From UBA2256 sp964531105 (GTDB taxonomy: Bacteria; Spirochaetota; Spirochaetia; Treponematales; Rectinemataceae): a DNA stretch of 64,000 nucleotides. This document shows, in pieces, positions 42,120 through 50,279 of this stretch; the first letter of the stretch is position 1, and each line of letters begins with the position of its first letter. The stretch is from contig CAZHFN010000003.1 of NCBI GenBank assembly GCA_964531105.1, positions 1 through 64,000 on the forward strand, read 5' to 3'. The position numbers were made by a program, and so were the translations under genes. Under the pieces are notes generated by a model. It was not told the origin of the DNA. It did no database searches and saw only the letters and a list, made by a program, of their open reading frames with translations.

Positions 42120-43130
42120 ATGAGAGAGATAACAGCCCAGTTGGACGGCAGGCTCAAAGCCCACTTCGGAGACTCGGCAGCTAGAGCCGAGCCTTACCCC
42201 GTAGAGCGATACAACGACCTCGTCAGGATCGTCGCCGAACTCTCCTACCTCAACAAGGAGAGTCTATTAGTTTTCCGGGGGCAAGCCAGAGATTTTAAAA
42301 ACAAGGCCGAGGCCAGCAGCCTCTACCCCTCTCTATATAGAAGAAACATTCTCACCAAGGCCAGGGTGGAGCGTGACTTCGCCCTCCTCGATGAGCTTTC
42401 AGCCATCCTGGTGGAGGAAACCCGAAAGCTGGACCGACGCGCGGGCGATGAACTGCGCAGGCGGCGCCATCTTCAGCAGGCCATTCTCCAGCACTACCAA
42501 GTTTGCGAAACGCCCCTTCTGGATCTAAGCCAGTCTCTCAGGGCGGCTTGCTCCTTTGCCCAGATCAGCACCGGACAAATCGGCGCGGCGGGTGAATCCG
42601 GCGATCCAGGCATGGCGGGATCGGATTCAGGCGAGCGGGTCTATCTCTATGTTCTCGCCCTTCCCTTCCCGACGGGGGGCATTTCCATCGATTCCCGGGA
42701 GGAAATCGTTTCGGTGCGCCTCCTCTCAGCTTGCCCATCCCTAGCCCGGCGTACCTATTTCCAGGATGCCCTGCTGGCAGGCACAGTGGACATCAGCGAC
42801 AACTACGAAGAGAAGAACGAACTCGACTTTAACCGCAGGCTCGTGGCCAAGTTTTCCATACCCTCCGGCGATGAGTTTTGGGCGGATGGTCCGGGCAGGA
42901 TCGACAGCGCCCTTCTATTCCCTGGCAAGGATGATGACCCAATGCAGCAACTCTGCTCCGTCCTCCAAAGCGCCGTCACCGACGTGGAAGGACTGCTCTT
43001 CGCGCCAATCCAGCCTGGGGCGCCGCAAGGTTCAGAAGACAGCTCTGAAAAAGCGACAATCAGCCCCTCAGGGGAAGCGGTGTTGGGCATCCAGGATATC
43101 GCCTATCGCCTTCGCCGAAGGCTGGGCTAG
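42120..43130 (+). CDS. FRG-domain protein
   Basis: 336 residues. The FRG motif is SLLVFRGQARDFKNK (about residues 50-65), followed by SLYPSLYRRN and the long helix ending HYQVCETPLLDLSQSLRAACSFA. This is the domain order of FRG proteins. Their function is not established; many sit in defence or mobile regions, but this copy stands among ordinary genes. An open frame extends upstream over the acetyltransferase gene, but ATG 42120 gives the natural N-terminus. No signal or membrane segment. Confidence 0.8.
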   Translation: MREITAQLDGRLKAHFGDSAARAEPYPVERYNDLVRIVAELSYLNKESLLVFRGQARDFKNKAEASSLYPSLYRRNILTKARVERDFALLDELSAILVEETRKLDRRAGDELRRRRHLQQAILQHYQVCETPLLDLSQSLRAACSFAQISTGQIGAAGESGDPGMAGSDSGERVYLYVLALPFPTGGISIDSREEIVSVRLLSACPSLARRTYFQDALLAGTVDISDNYEEKNELDFNRRLVAKFSIPSGDEFWADGPGRIDSALLFPGKDDDPMQQLCSVLQSAVTDVEGLLFAPIQPGAPQGSEDSSEKATISPSGEAVLGIQDIAYRLRRRLG

Positions 43131-43164
43131 GCTAAGCCGCGCAGAGAAAATTTTTTAGTAATAT

Positions 43165-43560
43165 TTAAGGAAGCGCTATTTTCATATCCTTCGCCAGCTT
43201 TTTCATTTTTTCATCGTTGGTCAGAAGGATAGCGTTCTGCCGTCGCGCCAATACGAGATAGAACAAATCATAAACCGGATGCCGATATTTAACCGATTCC
43301 GCAAACACTTCCCGCCACATGGGGGCTGTATCGACATACTCATCCACCAAATCGATGCAGAAATCTATTCCTTTCTGAGCCTTAACTGCATCGAGATCCG
43401 AAAAGGTCGCGTATTTCCAAAAAACGTTACATATCTCGGATGGGTAGACGTTGGGCGCTATGACGATATCTGCATCATGCAGATATTTTCCGAATATTTC
43501 GGCATTAGTGGCGCCCAACGCGATTTCTATAGCGGCGCTGGCATCCAGTACGGCAATCAT
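43165..43560 (-). CDS. vapC: PIN-domain toxin (VapC family)
   Basis: 131 residues. The PIN acidic residues appear in VLDASAAIEIAL (Asp6), the conserved glutamate in YPSEICNVFWKY, and aspartates in PVYDLFYLVLARR and LTNDEKMKKLA. PIN toxins cleave RNA, often initiator tRNA or rRNA. Its ATG overlaps the antitoxin stop by 4 bp, the standard VapBC arrangement. Confidence 0.92.
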   Translation of the reverse strand: MIAVLDASAAIEIALGATNAEIFGKYLHDADIVIAPNVYPSEICNVFWKYATFSDLDAVKAQKGIDFCIDLVDEYVDTAPMWREVFAESVKYRHPVYDLFYLVLARRQNAILLTNDEKMKKLAKDMKIALP

Positions 43561-43799
43561 CGTTCGCGGTCCTCGCGAACAAGCTCAACAGCGTCAGGCA
43601 AATCGACAGAAGCGAGGTCAAGCTCAGAGGTCCTTTCAAGCAGGAGCTTTCTTCTCTCCTTAGCCTTGAGCCTGGATCGAATTCCTTCCTTCAGCAGGAC
43701 CACAGTCTGCTGCGCGAGGCTTCTATGTTCTTTTTCTGCTAAATAGCTAAGCTGATTATAAACATCCTCTGGCAACTCGCGAACTTGCAATGTGGGCAT
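43557..43799 (-). CDS. vapB: Antitoxin partner of the PIN toxin (ribbon-helix-helix type)
   Basis: 80 residues from the ATG of MPTLQVRELPEDVYNQL at 43799. The N-terminal TLQVRELPEDVYNQLSYLAEKEHRSLAQQ is a ribbon-helix-helix DNA-binding domain of the FitA type; the acidic C-terminal tail would wrap and block VapC. A start 14 codons earlier is possible, but AGGAG sits 7 nt before 43799. An inverted repeat and promoter lie directly upstream. Confidence 0.9.
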   Translation of the reverse strand: MPTLQVRELPEDVYNQLSYLAEKEHRSLAQQTVVLLKEGIRSRLKAKERRKLLLERTSELDLASVDLPDAVELVREDRER

Positions 43800-43811
43800 C
43801 CCTAACTCCTC

Positions 43812-43846
43812 GCATGCAATATACACATATTGTGCATGCAAATCAA
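43812..43846 (-). promoter_or_regulatory. vapBC promoter and operator
   Basis: TTGATT (43846-43841), 17 bp, TATATT (43823-43818) on the minus strand. A nearly perfect inverted repeat, GCATGC...AATAT / ATATT...GCATGC (43812-43839), covers the -10 and spacer. This is the position expected for autorepression by the VapB-VapC complex. Confidence 0.65.
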
Positions 43847-43863
43847 GGCTCTCTGCAAACGCC

Positions 43864-44727
43864 TTACTTGTACAGCTCCCTTATAACCGTCCAGTTCTTG
43901 GAGGACCAGTCCTTGGAGGCTGCCTCTTCCAAGAGGGCTCGGGCAGCCGCAGCCACGGGCAGTTCCATGCCCTTTTCGCGGGCGAAACGGGCCATGTAGT
44001 CCGCGTCCTTGCGCATCCAGCGCAGCTGGAAAGAAACGGGTTCATAGGATTTAGCCATCAGGCCTTTTATATTCGAGGTTACCGCAGGGCTGGAAAAAGA
44101 GCCGTTCATCATGGCCTTCTCTGCCTCAGCCATATCGATCCCCGACTTTTCCATCATGGCCAAGGCTTCCACGAGGGCCGATACCTGCACATCGATGAGC
44201 ATGTTGTTGATGAGCTTGTAGGCCATGCCCGCGCCAGGAGGGCCAAACCTGAACTGCCGTTTACTGAACGCGGCGAGGAGGGGCTGCACGGCTTCGAAGG
44301 TGGCCTGCTCGGCACCCACGAAGAGGTTCATCGTGCCACCCGGGATGCTGCCGGGGCCTCCGCCTAATCCTGCGTCCGCAAAGCGCAGGCTGTGGTCCTG
44401 GGCCAGGGAGCTCAGCTCCTTCACCCAAGCCAGGGAGAGAGTGCTGCACTCGACAATGCAGCAGCCAGGCAAAGCCGCCGCCAGGGCACCCTTCTCGCCG
44501 AGCCACATAGTCTTGGAAGCCTCATCATCGCCCACTACCGACACTACCGCGTCGGCGCCCCGCACAGCCTCCGCGGGGCTGGTTGCCCTTTTGGCCCCCT
44601 GCTTCACCAACTCCACGTCTTTTCCCGCGCTACGGTTATATACTCTCAGCTCATAGCCAGCCCTTAGAATATTGGCCGCAATGTTGAATCCCATATTGCC
44701 TAAACCCAATACTGCAATTGTCTTCAT
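43864..44727 (-). CDS. NAD(P)-dependent beta-hydroxyacid dehydrogenase family protein (3-hydroxyisobutyrate type)
   Basis: 287 residues from the ATG of MKTIAVLGLGNMGFNIAANILRAGY, which has AAGGAG 9 nt upstream; a longer frame begins 36 residues earlier but is unlikely. The Rossmann motif GLGNMG is complete. Further family motifs: ECSTLSLAWVKELS, ADAGLGGGPGSIPGGTMNLFVGA and the catalytic lysine in AYKLINNMLI. Reduces or oxidises a small beta-hydroxyacid such as tartronate semialdehyde. Substrate unknown, no pathway genes adjacent. Confidence 0.9.
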   Translation of the reverse strand: MKTIAVLGLGNMGFNIAANILRAGYELRVYNRSAGKDVELVKQGAKRATSPAEAVRGADAVVSVVGDDEASKTMWLGEKGALAAALPGCCIVECSTLSLAWVKELSSLAQDHSLRFADAGLGGGPGSIPGGTMNLFVGAEQATFEAVQPLLAAFSKRQFRFGPPGAGMAYKLINNMLIDVQVSALVEALAMMEKSGIDMAEAEKAMMNGSFSSPAVTSNIKGLMAKSYEPVSFQLRWMRKDADYMARFAREKGMELPVAAAARALLEEAASKDWSSKNWTVIRELYK

Positions 44728-44871
44728 AATCGCCATCTCCTTATCTAATAAAAGATACTTCATTGAAGATTGTGGGGAAAAAATTGTGAAAAAACAAGCG
44801 AGCGTTATGCCGAGAATATTGAGGCAGCCATACAATCGCCCTGCTATACGCAGGAAACCGACAGGTTGGCT

Positions 44872-45951
44872 TCAGTCGGTCTCGTATTCGCGCTTAAGCT
44901 CGTCCATCAATTCCTGTACTGGCACGATCCGCTCAGTCCTCCAAGCGTTGGCGCCCGCGAAGGCAAAACCCTTGTCCAGCTTTCCCTTTTGGGCGTTGAG
45001 AAGGGCGAGGGATATGCAGTACGGGGCTGTCGCAATGTCACAGGTGACAATGCAATGGTAGGGGCAAGCGAAGGGTTTTTTCTTGCCCTGGGCGACATCG
45101 TCCAGGAATTTATTCCGGATCGCACGTCCGGGCATTCCCACAGGGCTTTTTATTATTTCCAGATCCTTCTCGTCCGCCGCCACATAGGTATTCTTGAAGG
45201 CTAACGCCGCATCGCATTCTTCGGTGGCGACAAAGCGGGTGGCCATCTGGACGCCGGCAGCCCCCATATCGATATAGCGGCGGATATCGGCACCGGTGTA
45301 GATACCGCCTCCGGCTATAACAGGGATTTTATTCCCAGTTTTTTCCTCGAAAGGCTTAACGGCAGCTATCACCTCGGGGACGATGTTTTCCAAAGCGAAG
45401 GCTGGATCCTCGAGTTGCTCGGCCTTAAAACCCAGATGGCCGCCTGCCAAAGGACCCTCCACCACAAAGGCGTCGGGCAGATAGTTGTACTTGTCCAGCC
45501 AGCGCTTGGCCAATAAGACCGCCGCCCGGCCTGAGGAAACAATGGGCACGAGTTTGGTTCTGCATCCCTCTTTTAAAAATTCCGGTAGATTGACCGGAAG
45601 GCCTGCCCCGGAAAATATGATGTCTATTTTTTCGTCTATGGCTGTCCTGACCAAGTCGGCAAAATTGCTCAGCGCAACCATGATGTTGACACCGAGAATT
45701 CCCTTGGTATGGGCGCGAGCAGTCCTGATCTCCCGCTGCAAAGCCCTTATATTGGCGCCTAGAAAATCCTTGAACCCGTCGGGCTCCATGAGGCCGATGC
45801 CGGCTGCGGCTATAACCCCCACCCCACCAGCATTGGCTACCGCCGCAGCGAGTCCCGAAAGGGAAACCCCCACGCCCATGCCGCCCTGGACTATGGGCAT
45901 CTTCGCGACCAAGTCGCCTATGACAAGACTCTTTATCGTTTTCGTATTCAT
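44872..45951 (-). CDS. Nitronate monooxygenase-like NAD(P)H-flavin oxidoreductase
   Basis: 359 residues. The FMN barrel reads IVQGGMGVGVSLSGLAAAVANAGG, LGVNIMVAL, VVEGPLAGGHLGFKAEQ and GGGIYTGADIRRYIDMGAAGVQMATRFV, the NMO/2-nitropropane dioxygenase pattern. These include nitronate oxidases and FabK-type enoyl-ACP reductases; which one is not clear, and the histidine of true NMO (AGGH) is present here, favouring nitronate oxidation. Ribosome site AAGGAG precedes the ATG. Confidence 0.88.
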   Translation of the reverse strand: MNTKTIKSLVIGDLVAKMPIVQGGMGVGVSLSGLAAAVANAGGVGVIAAAGIGLMEPDGFKDFLGANIRALQREIRTARAHTKGILGVNIMVALSNFADLVRTAIDEKIDIIFSGAGLPVNLPEFLKEGCRTKLVPIVSSGRAAVLLAKRWLDKYNYLPDAFVVEGPLAGGHLGFKAEQLEDPAFALENIVPEVIAAVKPFEEKTGNKIPVIAGGGIYTGADIRRYIDMGAAGVQMATRFVATEECDAALAFKNTYVAADEKDLEIIKSPVGMPGRAIRNKFLDDVAQGKKKPFACPYHCIVTCDIATAPYCISLALLNAQKGKLDKGFAFAGANAWRTERIVPVQELMDELKREYETD

Positions 45952-45971
45952 AGGCAGTACTCCTTGGTTTC

Positions 45972-45999
45972 AGAATAACACTTTTCGAATTTTTGTCAT
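45972..45999 (-). promoter_or_regulatory. Candidate promoter of the nitronate-monooxygenase gene
   Basis: ATGACA (45999-45994), 16 bp, TATTCT (45977-45972) on the minus strand, giving a short leader with AAGGAG. Confidence 0.4.
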
Positions 46000-46145
46000 A
46001 GATGGTGTGATAAAGACTAGCGTATCGCAGAGGGAAAATCGAGGCAGGGCATGAGACGAAATCTCATAAATCCCCGTTTTTACTTTACATCCGCATATAA
46101 ACAGGCAAAAATAGAGGATCACCGCGATTACGGAGTGACGCAATA

Positions 46146-47882
46146 ATGAAAAAACGCCTCGGTTTTTGGTTATTTGCTTTATGCATGCTGTTCTCGCTCA
46201 TCCTGCCTCTATCAGCCCAAGTAAAAATCGCTCCAGTACAGAAAATCCAGCCCAAATCAGTCACCTCTCCGACCATAAAGAAGGATATCGGCATAGCAGC
46301 CGCGCCTGAAGTGCAGTTGGACACGGCGCTCCAGTTTACCCTCGTGTATCAATACAATGTGTACTCGGTAGCCGCGGGTGAAGACGCCGAGACCTGCACG
46401 AAACTGGTCATTCCTTCCACATGGGAGGGCAAGCCCGTCCTCTACTTAGCCCAGGGCGCCTTCATGGGGCTCGACAATCTTGAAGAAGTAGTTTTGCCCG
46501 ACTCCATCAACAGCATCGGGAACGAGGCTTTCAAGGACTGCTCCAATCTGGTCTCGATCAACATCCCCGAGGGGGTCACCTATATCGGATGGGAGGCCTT
46601 CCAAGGCTGCGAAAGCCTTGAGAGCATCGAGCTGCCGGACTCTTGCCAGATTATCCTGAGCAAGACTTTTCTGGGTTGCTCTTCCCTCGAATCCGTTTCG
46701 CTGCCGACAGTGTTGCGCAAGGTTGAGGGAGGCGCCTTCCAGGATTGCGAAAACCTCGCCTCCATCGACCTGCCCAAAGGCTTGACGGAAATCCCAGCAT
46801 CGCTTTTCGAGGGTTGCGCGAGCCTCACGGACCTCGTCCTCCCTGCATCGGTCAGGTACATCCGACGCTATGCCTTCGCGGACTGCTCATCACTGGTAAG
46901 CATCAATATTCCCGAAGGCGTGACTAGTATCGAAAAAGAAACTTTTAGGGGCTGTTCCAACCTGGAAAACCTGGAGCTGCCTTCATCTCTCCGCCACCTG
47001 GAAGAGTCCGCCTTCAGAGGGCTCGACGCCCCGATCGCCATAGATCTTCCCCAAGGCCTCACCAGCATCGGGCGGGAAGCTTTCGCCGATTGCCCCGGAC
47101 TCGAGAGTCTTCTGATTCCGGACAGCGTGACGGTTCTGGGCGATTTCCTGTGCAGGGATTCTACAGGCCTGAGGGCTGTCACTATCGGAGGCACGGGGAT
47201 AATCCGATTCAGGGCTTTCTACGGTTGCACAGCCCTGGAACGCGTGACGCTGCGCGAGGGGATACGCGTCATCGAAGACAACGCATTCCAGGGTTGCAGC
47301 GCCCTCCGCCAGATCAACCTTCCCCAAACATTGACCTCGATAGGCGACTTTGCCTTCGAAAACTGTGCCGGACTCGTCAATCTCGTGCTCCCCGACCAAC
47401 TCCAAGAGATAGGTGAATGGGCCTTTCACGGCTGCTCCAACTTAAGTAGGCTCCAGCTTCCCCGCCAGGCGAGGACAGCGATAGGCGAACATGCCTTCGG
47501 GATCTGTGAAAAACTCGACAACCTAGTCATTCCGGGGAACATATCCACGGTGGGGAAAACCGCGTTCTTCCATTGCTCGGGCTTGAGAAACCTTACCATC
47601 TCCGAAGGGGTGATTACGATCGAGGATGAAGCCTTCGAGGGAGCAAGCATAGCTACCCTCATACTCCCCTCCTCGATCCGCAGCGTGCTAAACGAGGCCT
47701 TCAACTCCTGCCCAAACCTCAAGACTATCACGGTCAAGGCCGCGGTTCCGCCGAACATTGTGTCGAACAGTTTTCCGCCTCGCTGGGAAATGAGGTCGAT
47801 CAAGGTGCCGGCGGCGAGCCTGGCGGTCTATAAAGCTGCCCAGACCTGGGATTGGTACAAGGCACTCATCTCAGGATTCTAG
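46146..47882 (+). CDS. BspA-type leucine-rich-repeat surface protein
   Basis: 578 residues. Signal peptide KKRLGFWLFALCMLFSLILP ending near LSAQ. Residues about 85-560 are LRR_5 (TpLRR/BspA) repeats of 23 residues with the pattern AFxxCxxLxxIxLPxxLxxIGxx, for example EAFKDCSNLVSINIPEGVTY and NAFQGCSALRQINLPQTLTS; about 18 to 20 repeats. Such proteins bind host or bacterial surfaces in Treponema and Bacteroidota. No anchor or transmembrane tail is visible, so it is secreted or periplasmic. Its stop codon overlaps the stop of the flavodiiron gene on the other strand by 4 bp (CTAG). Confidence 0.9.
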   Translation: MKKRLGFWLFALCMLFSLILPLSAQVKIAPVQKIQPKSVTSPTIKKDIGIAAAPEVQLDTALQFTLVYQYNVYSVAAGEDAETCTKLVIPSTWEGKPVLYLAQGAFMGLDNLEEVVLPDSINSIGNEAFKDCSNLVSINIPEGVTYIGWEAFQGCESLESIELPDSCQIILSKTFLGCSSLESVSLPTVLRKVEGGAFQDCENLASIDLPKGLTEIPASLFEGCASLTDLVLPASVRYIRRYAFADCSSLVSINIPEGVTSIEKETFRGCSNLENLELPSSLRHLEESAFRGLDAPIAIDLPQGLTSIGREAFADCPGLESLLIPDSVTVLGDFLCRDSTGLRAVTIGGTGIIRFRAFYGCTALERVTLREGIRVIEDNAFQGCSALRQINLPQTLTSIGDFAFENCAGLVNLVLPDQLQEIGEWAFHGCSNLSRLQLPRQARTAIGEHAFGICEKLDNLVIPGNISTVGKTAFFHCSGLRNLTISEGVITIEDEAFEGASIATLILPSSIRSVLNEAFNSCPNLKTITVKAAVPPNIVSNSFPPRWEMRSIKVPAASLAVYKAAQTWDWYKALISGF

Positions 47883-49066
47883 GCCTTGGCTATCATCTTC
47901 CCGTACTCGACGGCCTTGGCGTAGCCGGCTTCGTCGGGGTTCCATTGATTTTTCAGCCCCTCGCCCACCAGCTCGAAGCCGCTGGCCTTGAGATTCTCGG
48001 CTAATACCTTGTTGCCCTCACCGGACCAGCCGTAGCAGCCGAAAACGCCGGCCTTCTTACCCTTGAATTTTAGCCCTTTGATTTCCTCGAGGATACCGGC
48101 TACCGCCGAGAGAATCCCCGCGCCGATGGTCGGCGAGCCCACCAGGATAGCCCTGGAGCGGAAGACATCGGTGATAGCGTCGTTCTTGTCCGATTTGCCC
48201 ACGTTGTGGAGCCTTACATCGGTGGCGGGCGAAGCCTCGATAATACCCTTGGCGATGCCCTCGGCCAGCTTCCTCGTGCCACCCCACATGGAGTCATAGA
48301 TGATGGTGATGCGATCTTCCTGGTAGTCCTTAGCCCACTCGACATACTTGGTGACAATCTGCAAAGGATCCTTGCGCCAGATCACACCGTGGCTGGTGGC
48401 GATCATGTCCACCGGCAAATTGAAGCCCACCACCTCGTTGATCTTGGCGATAACCAAGGGGCTGAAGGGGGTGAGAATGTTGGCGTAGTACTTGATGCAC
48501 TCCTCGTAGAGCTCGCCTTGGTCCACAAGGTCGTTGAATAGAAGCTCCGAGGCGTAGTGCTGACCGAAGGCGTCGTTGGAGAAGAGGATAGCCTCGCCGG
48601 CCAGGTAGGAGAACATGGAATCGGGCCAGTGGAGCATCCGCGCCTCCACGAAAACCAGTTTCTTACCATTACCCAGATCCAGTTCGTCACCGGTCTTCAC
48701 CACCTTGAAGTTCCAGTCCTCATGGTACTGACCCTTGAGCGACTTTACCGCGTTGGCCGTGCAATAGACGGGCAGTCCAGGCCTGCGGCGCAGCAGTTCC
48801 GGCAAGGCGCCCGAGTGGTCCACCTCGCCGTGGTTCTGCACAATCGCATCCAACTTATCCAGAATTCCCTCGGCCTCCAGGTTGTCCACGAACTCCTTGG
48901 CGAAGGGGAGCCAGACTGTATCCACCAGAACAGTCTTTTCCTCCTGAATGACATAAGAGTTATAGCTCGAGCCTTTATGGGTCGAGTATTCCTCTCCGTG
49001 GAACTTCTTGAGTTCCCAGTCGATTTTCCCTACCCAATACACATTACCTTTCAGGTGTTTTTTCAT
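47879..49066 (-). CDS. Flavodiiron protein (FprA, A-type flavoprotein)
   Basis: 395 residues. N-terminal metallo-beta-lactamase-like diiron domain with NHGEVDHSGALPEL (His, Glu, Asp ligands) and further ligands in EARMLHWPDSMF and ATSHGVIW; C-terminal flavodoxin domain from about 250 with ITIIYDSMWGGTRKLAEGIAKG and VFGCYGWSGEGNKVL. It reduces O2 to water or NO to N2O, protecting anaerobes. Its start overlaps the end of the upstream DUF1801 gene by 4 bp. No rubredoxin gene is nearby. Confidence 0.95.
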   Translation of the reverse strand: MKKHLKGNVYWVGKIDWELKKFHGEEYSTHKGSSYNSYVIQEEKTVLVDTVWLPFAKEFVDNLEAEGILDKLDAIVQNHGEVDHSGALPELLRRRPGLPVYCTANAVKSLKGQYHEDWNFKVVKTGDELDLGNGKKLVFVEARMLHWPDSMFSYLAGEAILFSNDAFGQHYASELLFNDLVDQGELYEECIKYYANILTPFSPLVIAKINEVVGFNLPVDMIATSHGVIWRKDPLQIVTKYVEWAKDYQEDRITIIYDSMWGGTRKLAEGIAKGIIEASPATDVRLHNVGKSDKNDAITDVFRSRAILVGSPTIGAGILSAVAGILEEIKGLKFKGKKAGVFGCYGWSGEGNKVLAENLKASGFELVGEGLKNQWNPDEAGYAKAVEYGKMIAKA

Positions 49067-49551
49067 AGACTCTCCTCCTTCGCAGTTTTTCGTTTGCCCG
49101 AAGTTCTTTGGGAACGATAAAGCCTAACCCACCGGTCCACATCGAACCAGGCGGCAACTTCGCCTATCAAATCATAGGGTATCGCATCCAGCTTCGTAAA
49201 CCGAAGGCAGCTCTTGCCCATATCCGCCTTTTTCCCCACCCTGGCTTCGTACAATTCCAGAAAACGCTTTAAAAGTTCAGGCTCGGAATAGAGCCCCATG
49301 TGGTAGAAGGCAAGGTGCCGCTTCTGCCAGGCAATGGAAATAAGGGGCAGCGGCTGCTCCGGATTTCCCAAATAGCCTTCAGGGAAGCGTTTCAGTGGAA
49401 CCACCCAGGCGGGCATGCCCCAGGCCATCACTTCCTCGAAGCCTGCCGGCAGATTTTCCGCAATCACGGAGCGTAACCTTAAAAAGACTTCCCTACGCTC
49501 CGAATCGAGAGAATCGATATAGCCCTGGACAGTGCTTGCGTCGGATAACAA
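49063..49551 (-). CDS. DUF1801-type (YdhG-like) protein
   Basis: 162 residues. It shows the DUF1801 pattern: VQGYIDSLDSERREVFLRLR, MAWGMPAWVVPLKRFPEGYLGN, LAFYHMGLYSEPELLKRFLE and SCLRFTKLDAIPYDLIGEVA. The function of the domain is unknown. The start is a TTG with GGGAGGAG just upstream; no in-frame ATG is nearby. Four-bp overlap with the flavodiiron gene suggests co-expression. Confidence 0.75.
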   Translation of the reverse strand: MLSDASTVQGYIDSLDSERREVFLRLRSVIAENLPAGFEEVMAWGMPAWVVPLKRFPEGYLGNPEQPLPLISIAWQKRHLAFYHMGLYSEPELLKRFLELYEARVGKKADMGKSCLRFTKLDAIPYDLIGEVAAWFDVDRWVRLYRSQRTSGKRKTAKEESL

Positions 49552-49610
49552 AGGCTCCTCCCTAAAAGCATAGCGGATAGATGATTTATAATATCATGCA
49601 AATCTTTCGG

Positions 49611-49640
49611 TTGGACAAGCTTGACTAAAAAAGCTACAAT
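49611..49640 (+). promoter_or_regulatory. Candidate promoter of the FMN-reductase gene (leaderless arrangement)
   Basis: TTGGAC (49611-49616), 18 bp, TACAAT (49635-49640), then 6 nt to the ATG at 49647. No ribosome site. Confidence 0.5.
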
Positions 49641-49646
49641 CGTGCC

Positions 49647-50270
49647 ATGAAAGTACTTATGATAAACGGTAGCCCCCACACCGAAGGCTGCACCCGAACC
49701 GCCCTCGCCGAAGTAGCCAAAAGCCTTGAAAAAGAAGGCATTGAAACCGAAGTGGTCAATATCGGCACCAAGACAGTCCGCGGCTGCGTGGCCTGCGGCA
49801 AGTGCGCCGAGCTCAAGCGTTGCGTATACGAGGATGACCCAGTCAATGAGCTCATCGAAAAGGCCAAGACCGCCGACGCCTTTGTCTTCGGCTCTCCTGT
49901 GTACTATTCATCCCCCGCCGGACAGATTGTTTCGCTTATGGACAGGCTGTTCCGAGCAGGTGGTGCCCACTTCAAGCACAAGCCGGCGGCCGCCGTAGTC
50001 AGCTGCAGGCGAGGCGGAGCAACAGCCACCCTGGATCAGCTCAACAAGTATTTCCTCATCAGCAGCATGCTCGTGGTAGGCTCCCAGTACTGGAACATGG
50101 TGCACGGCAATAAGCCCGAAGAAGTGCTCCGCGATCTTGAAGGCACCCAGACCATGCGCACCCTGGGGCTCAACATGGCATGGCTTCTAAAATCGCTGGA
50201 AGCCGGCAAAAAGGCGGGCATCGCCAAGCCCGTCCTGGAAGCCCAGATCAAGACGAATTTTATACAATAA
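49647..50270 (+). CDS. NADPH-dependent FMN reductase/iron-sulfur flavoprotein family
   Basis: 207 residues. The FMN-binding start is MKVLMINGSPHTEGCTRTAL, then GCVACGKCAELKRCVYEDD (cysteines in a C-x2-C-x2-C-x5-C pattern, as in iron-sulfur flavoproteins) and FVFGSPVYYSSPAGQIVSLMDRLF. It is likely an electron carrier or quinone/disulfide reductase in anaerobic redox metabolism. It is followed after 9 bp by an MFS transporter gene, and its promoter gives a leaderless message. Confidence 0.9.
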   Translation: MKVLMINGSPHTEGCTRTALAEVAKSLEKEGIETEVVNIGTKTVRGCVACGKCAELKRCVYEDDPVNELIEKAKTADAFVFGSPVYYSSPAGQIVSLMDRLFRAGGAHFKHKPAAAVVSCRRGGATATLDQLNKYFLISSMLVVGSQYWNMVHGNKPEEVLRDLEGTQTMRTLGLNMAWLLKSLEAGKKAGIAKPVLEAQIKTNFIQ

Positions 50271-50279
50271 AATCATTTA

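Noticed and set aside
44728..44835. 36-residue extension of the hydroxyacid dehydrogenase
   Set aside because: The Rossmann motif begins directly after the ATG at 44727, which has a ribosome site.
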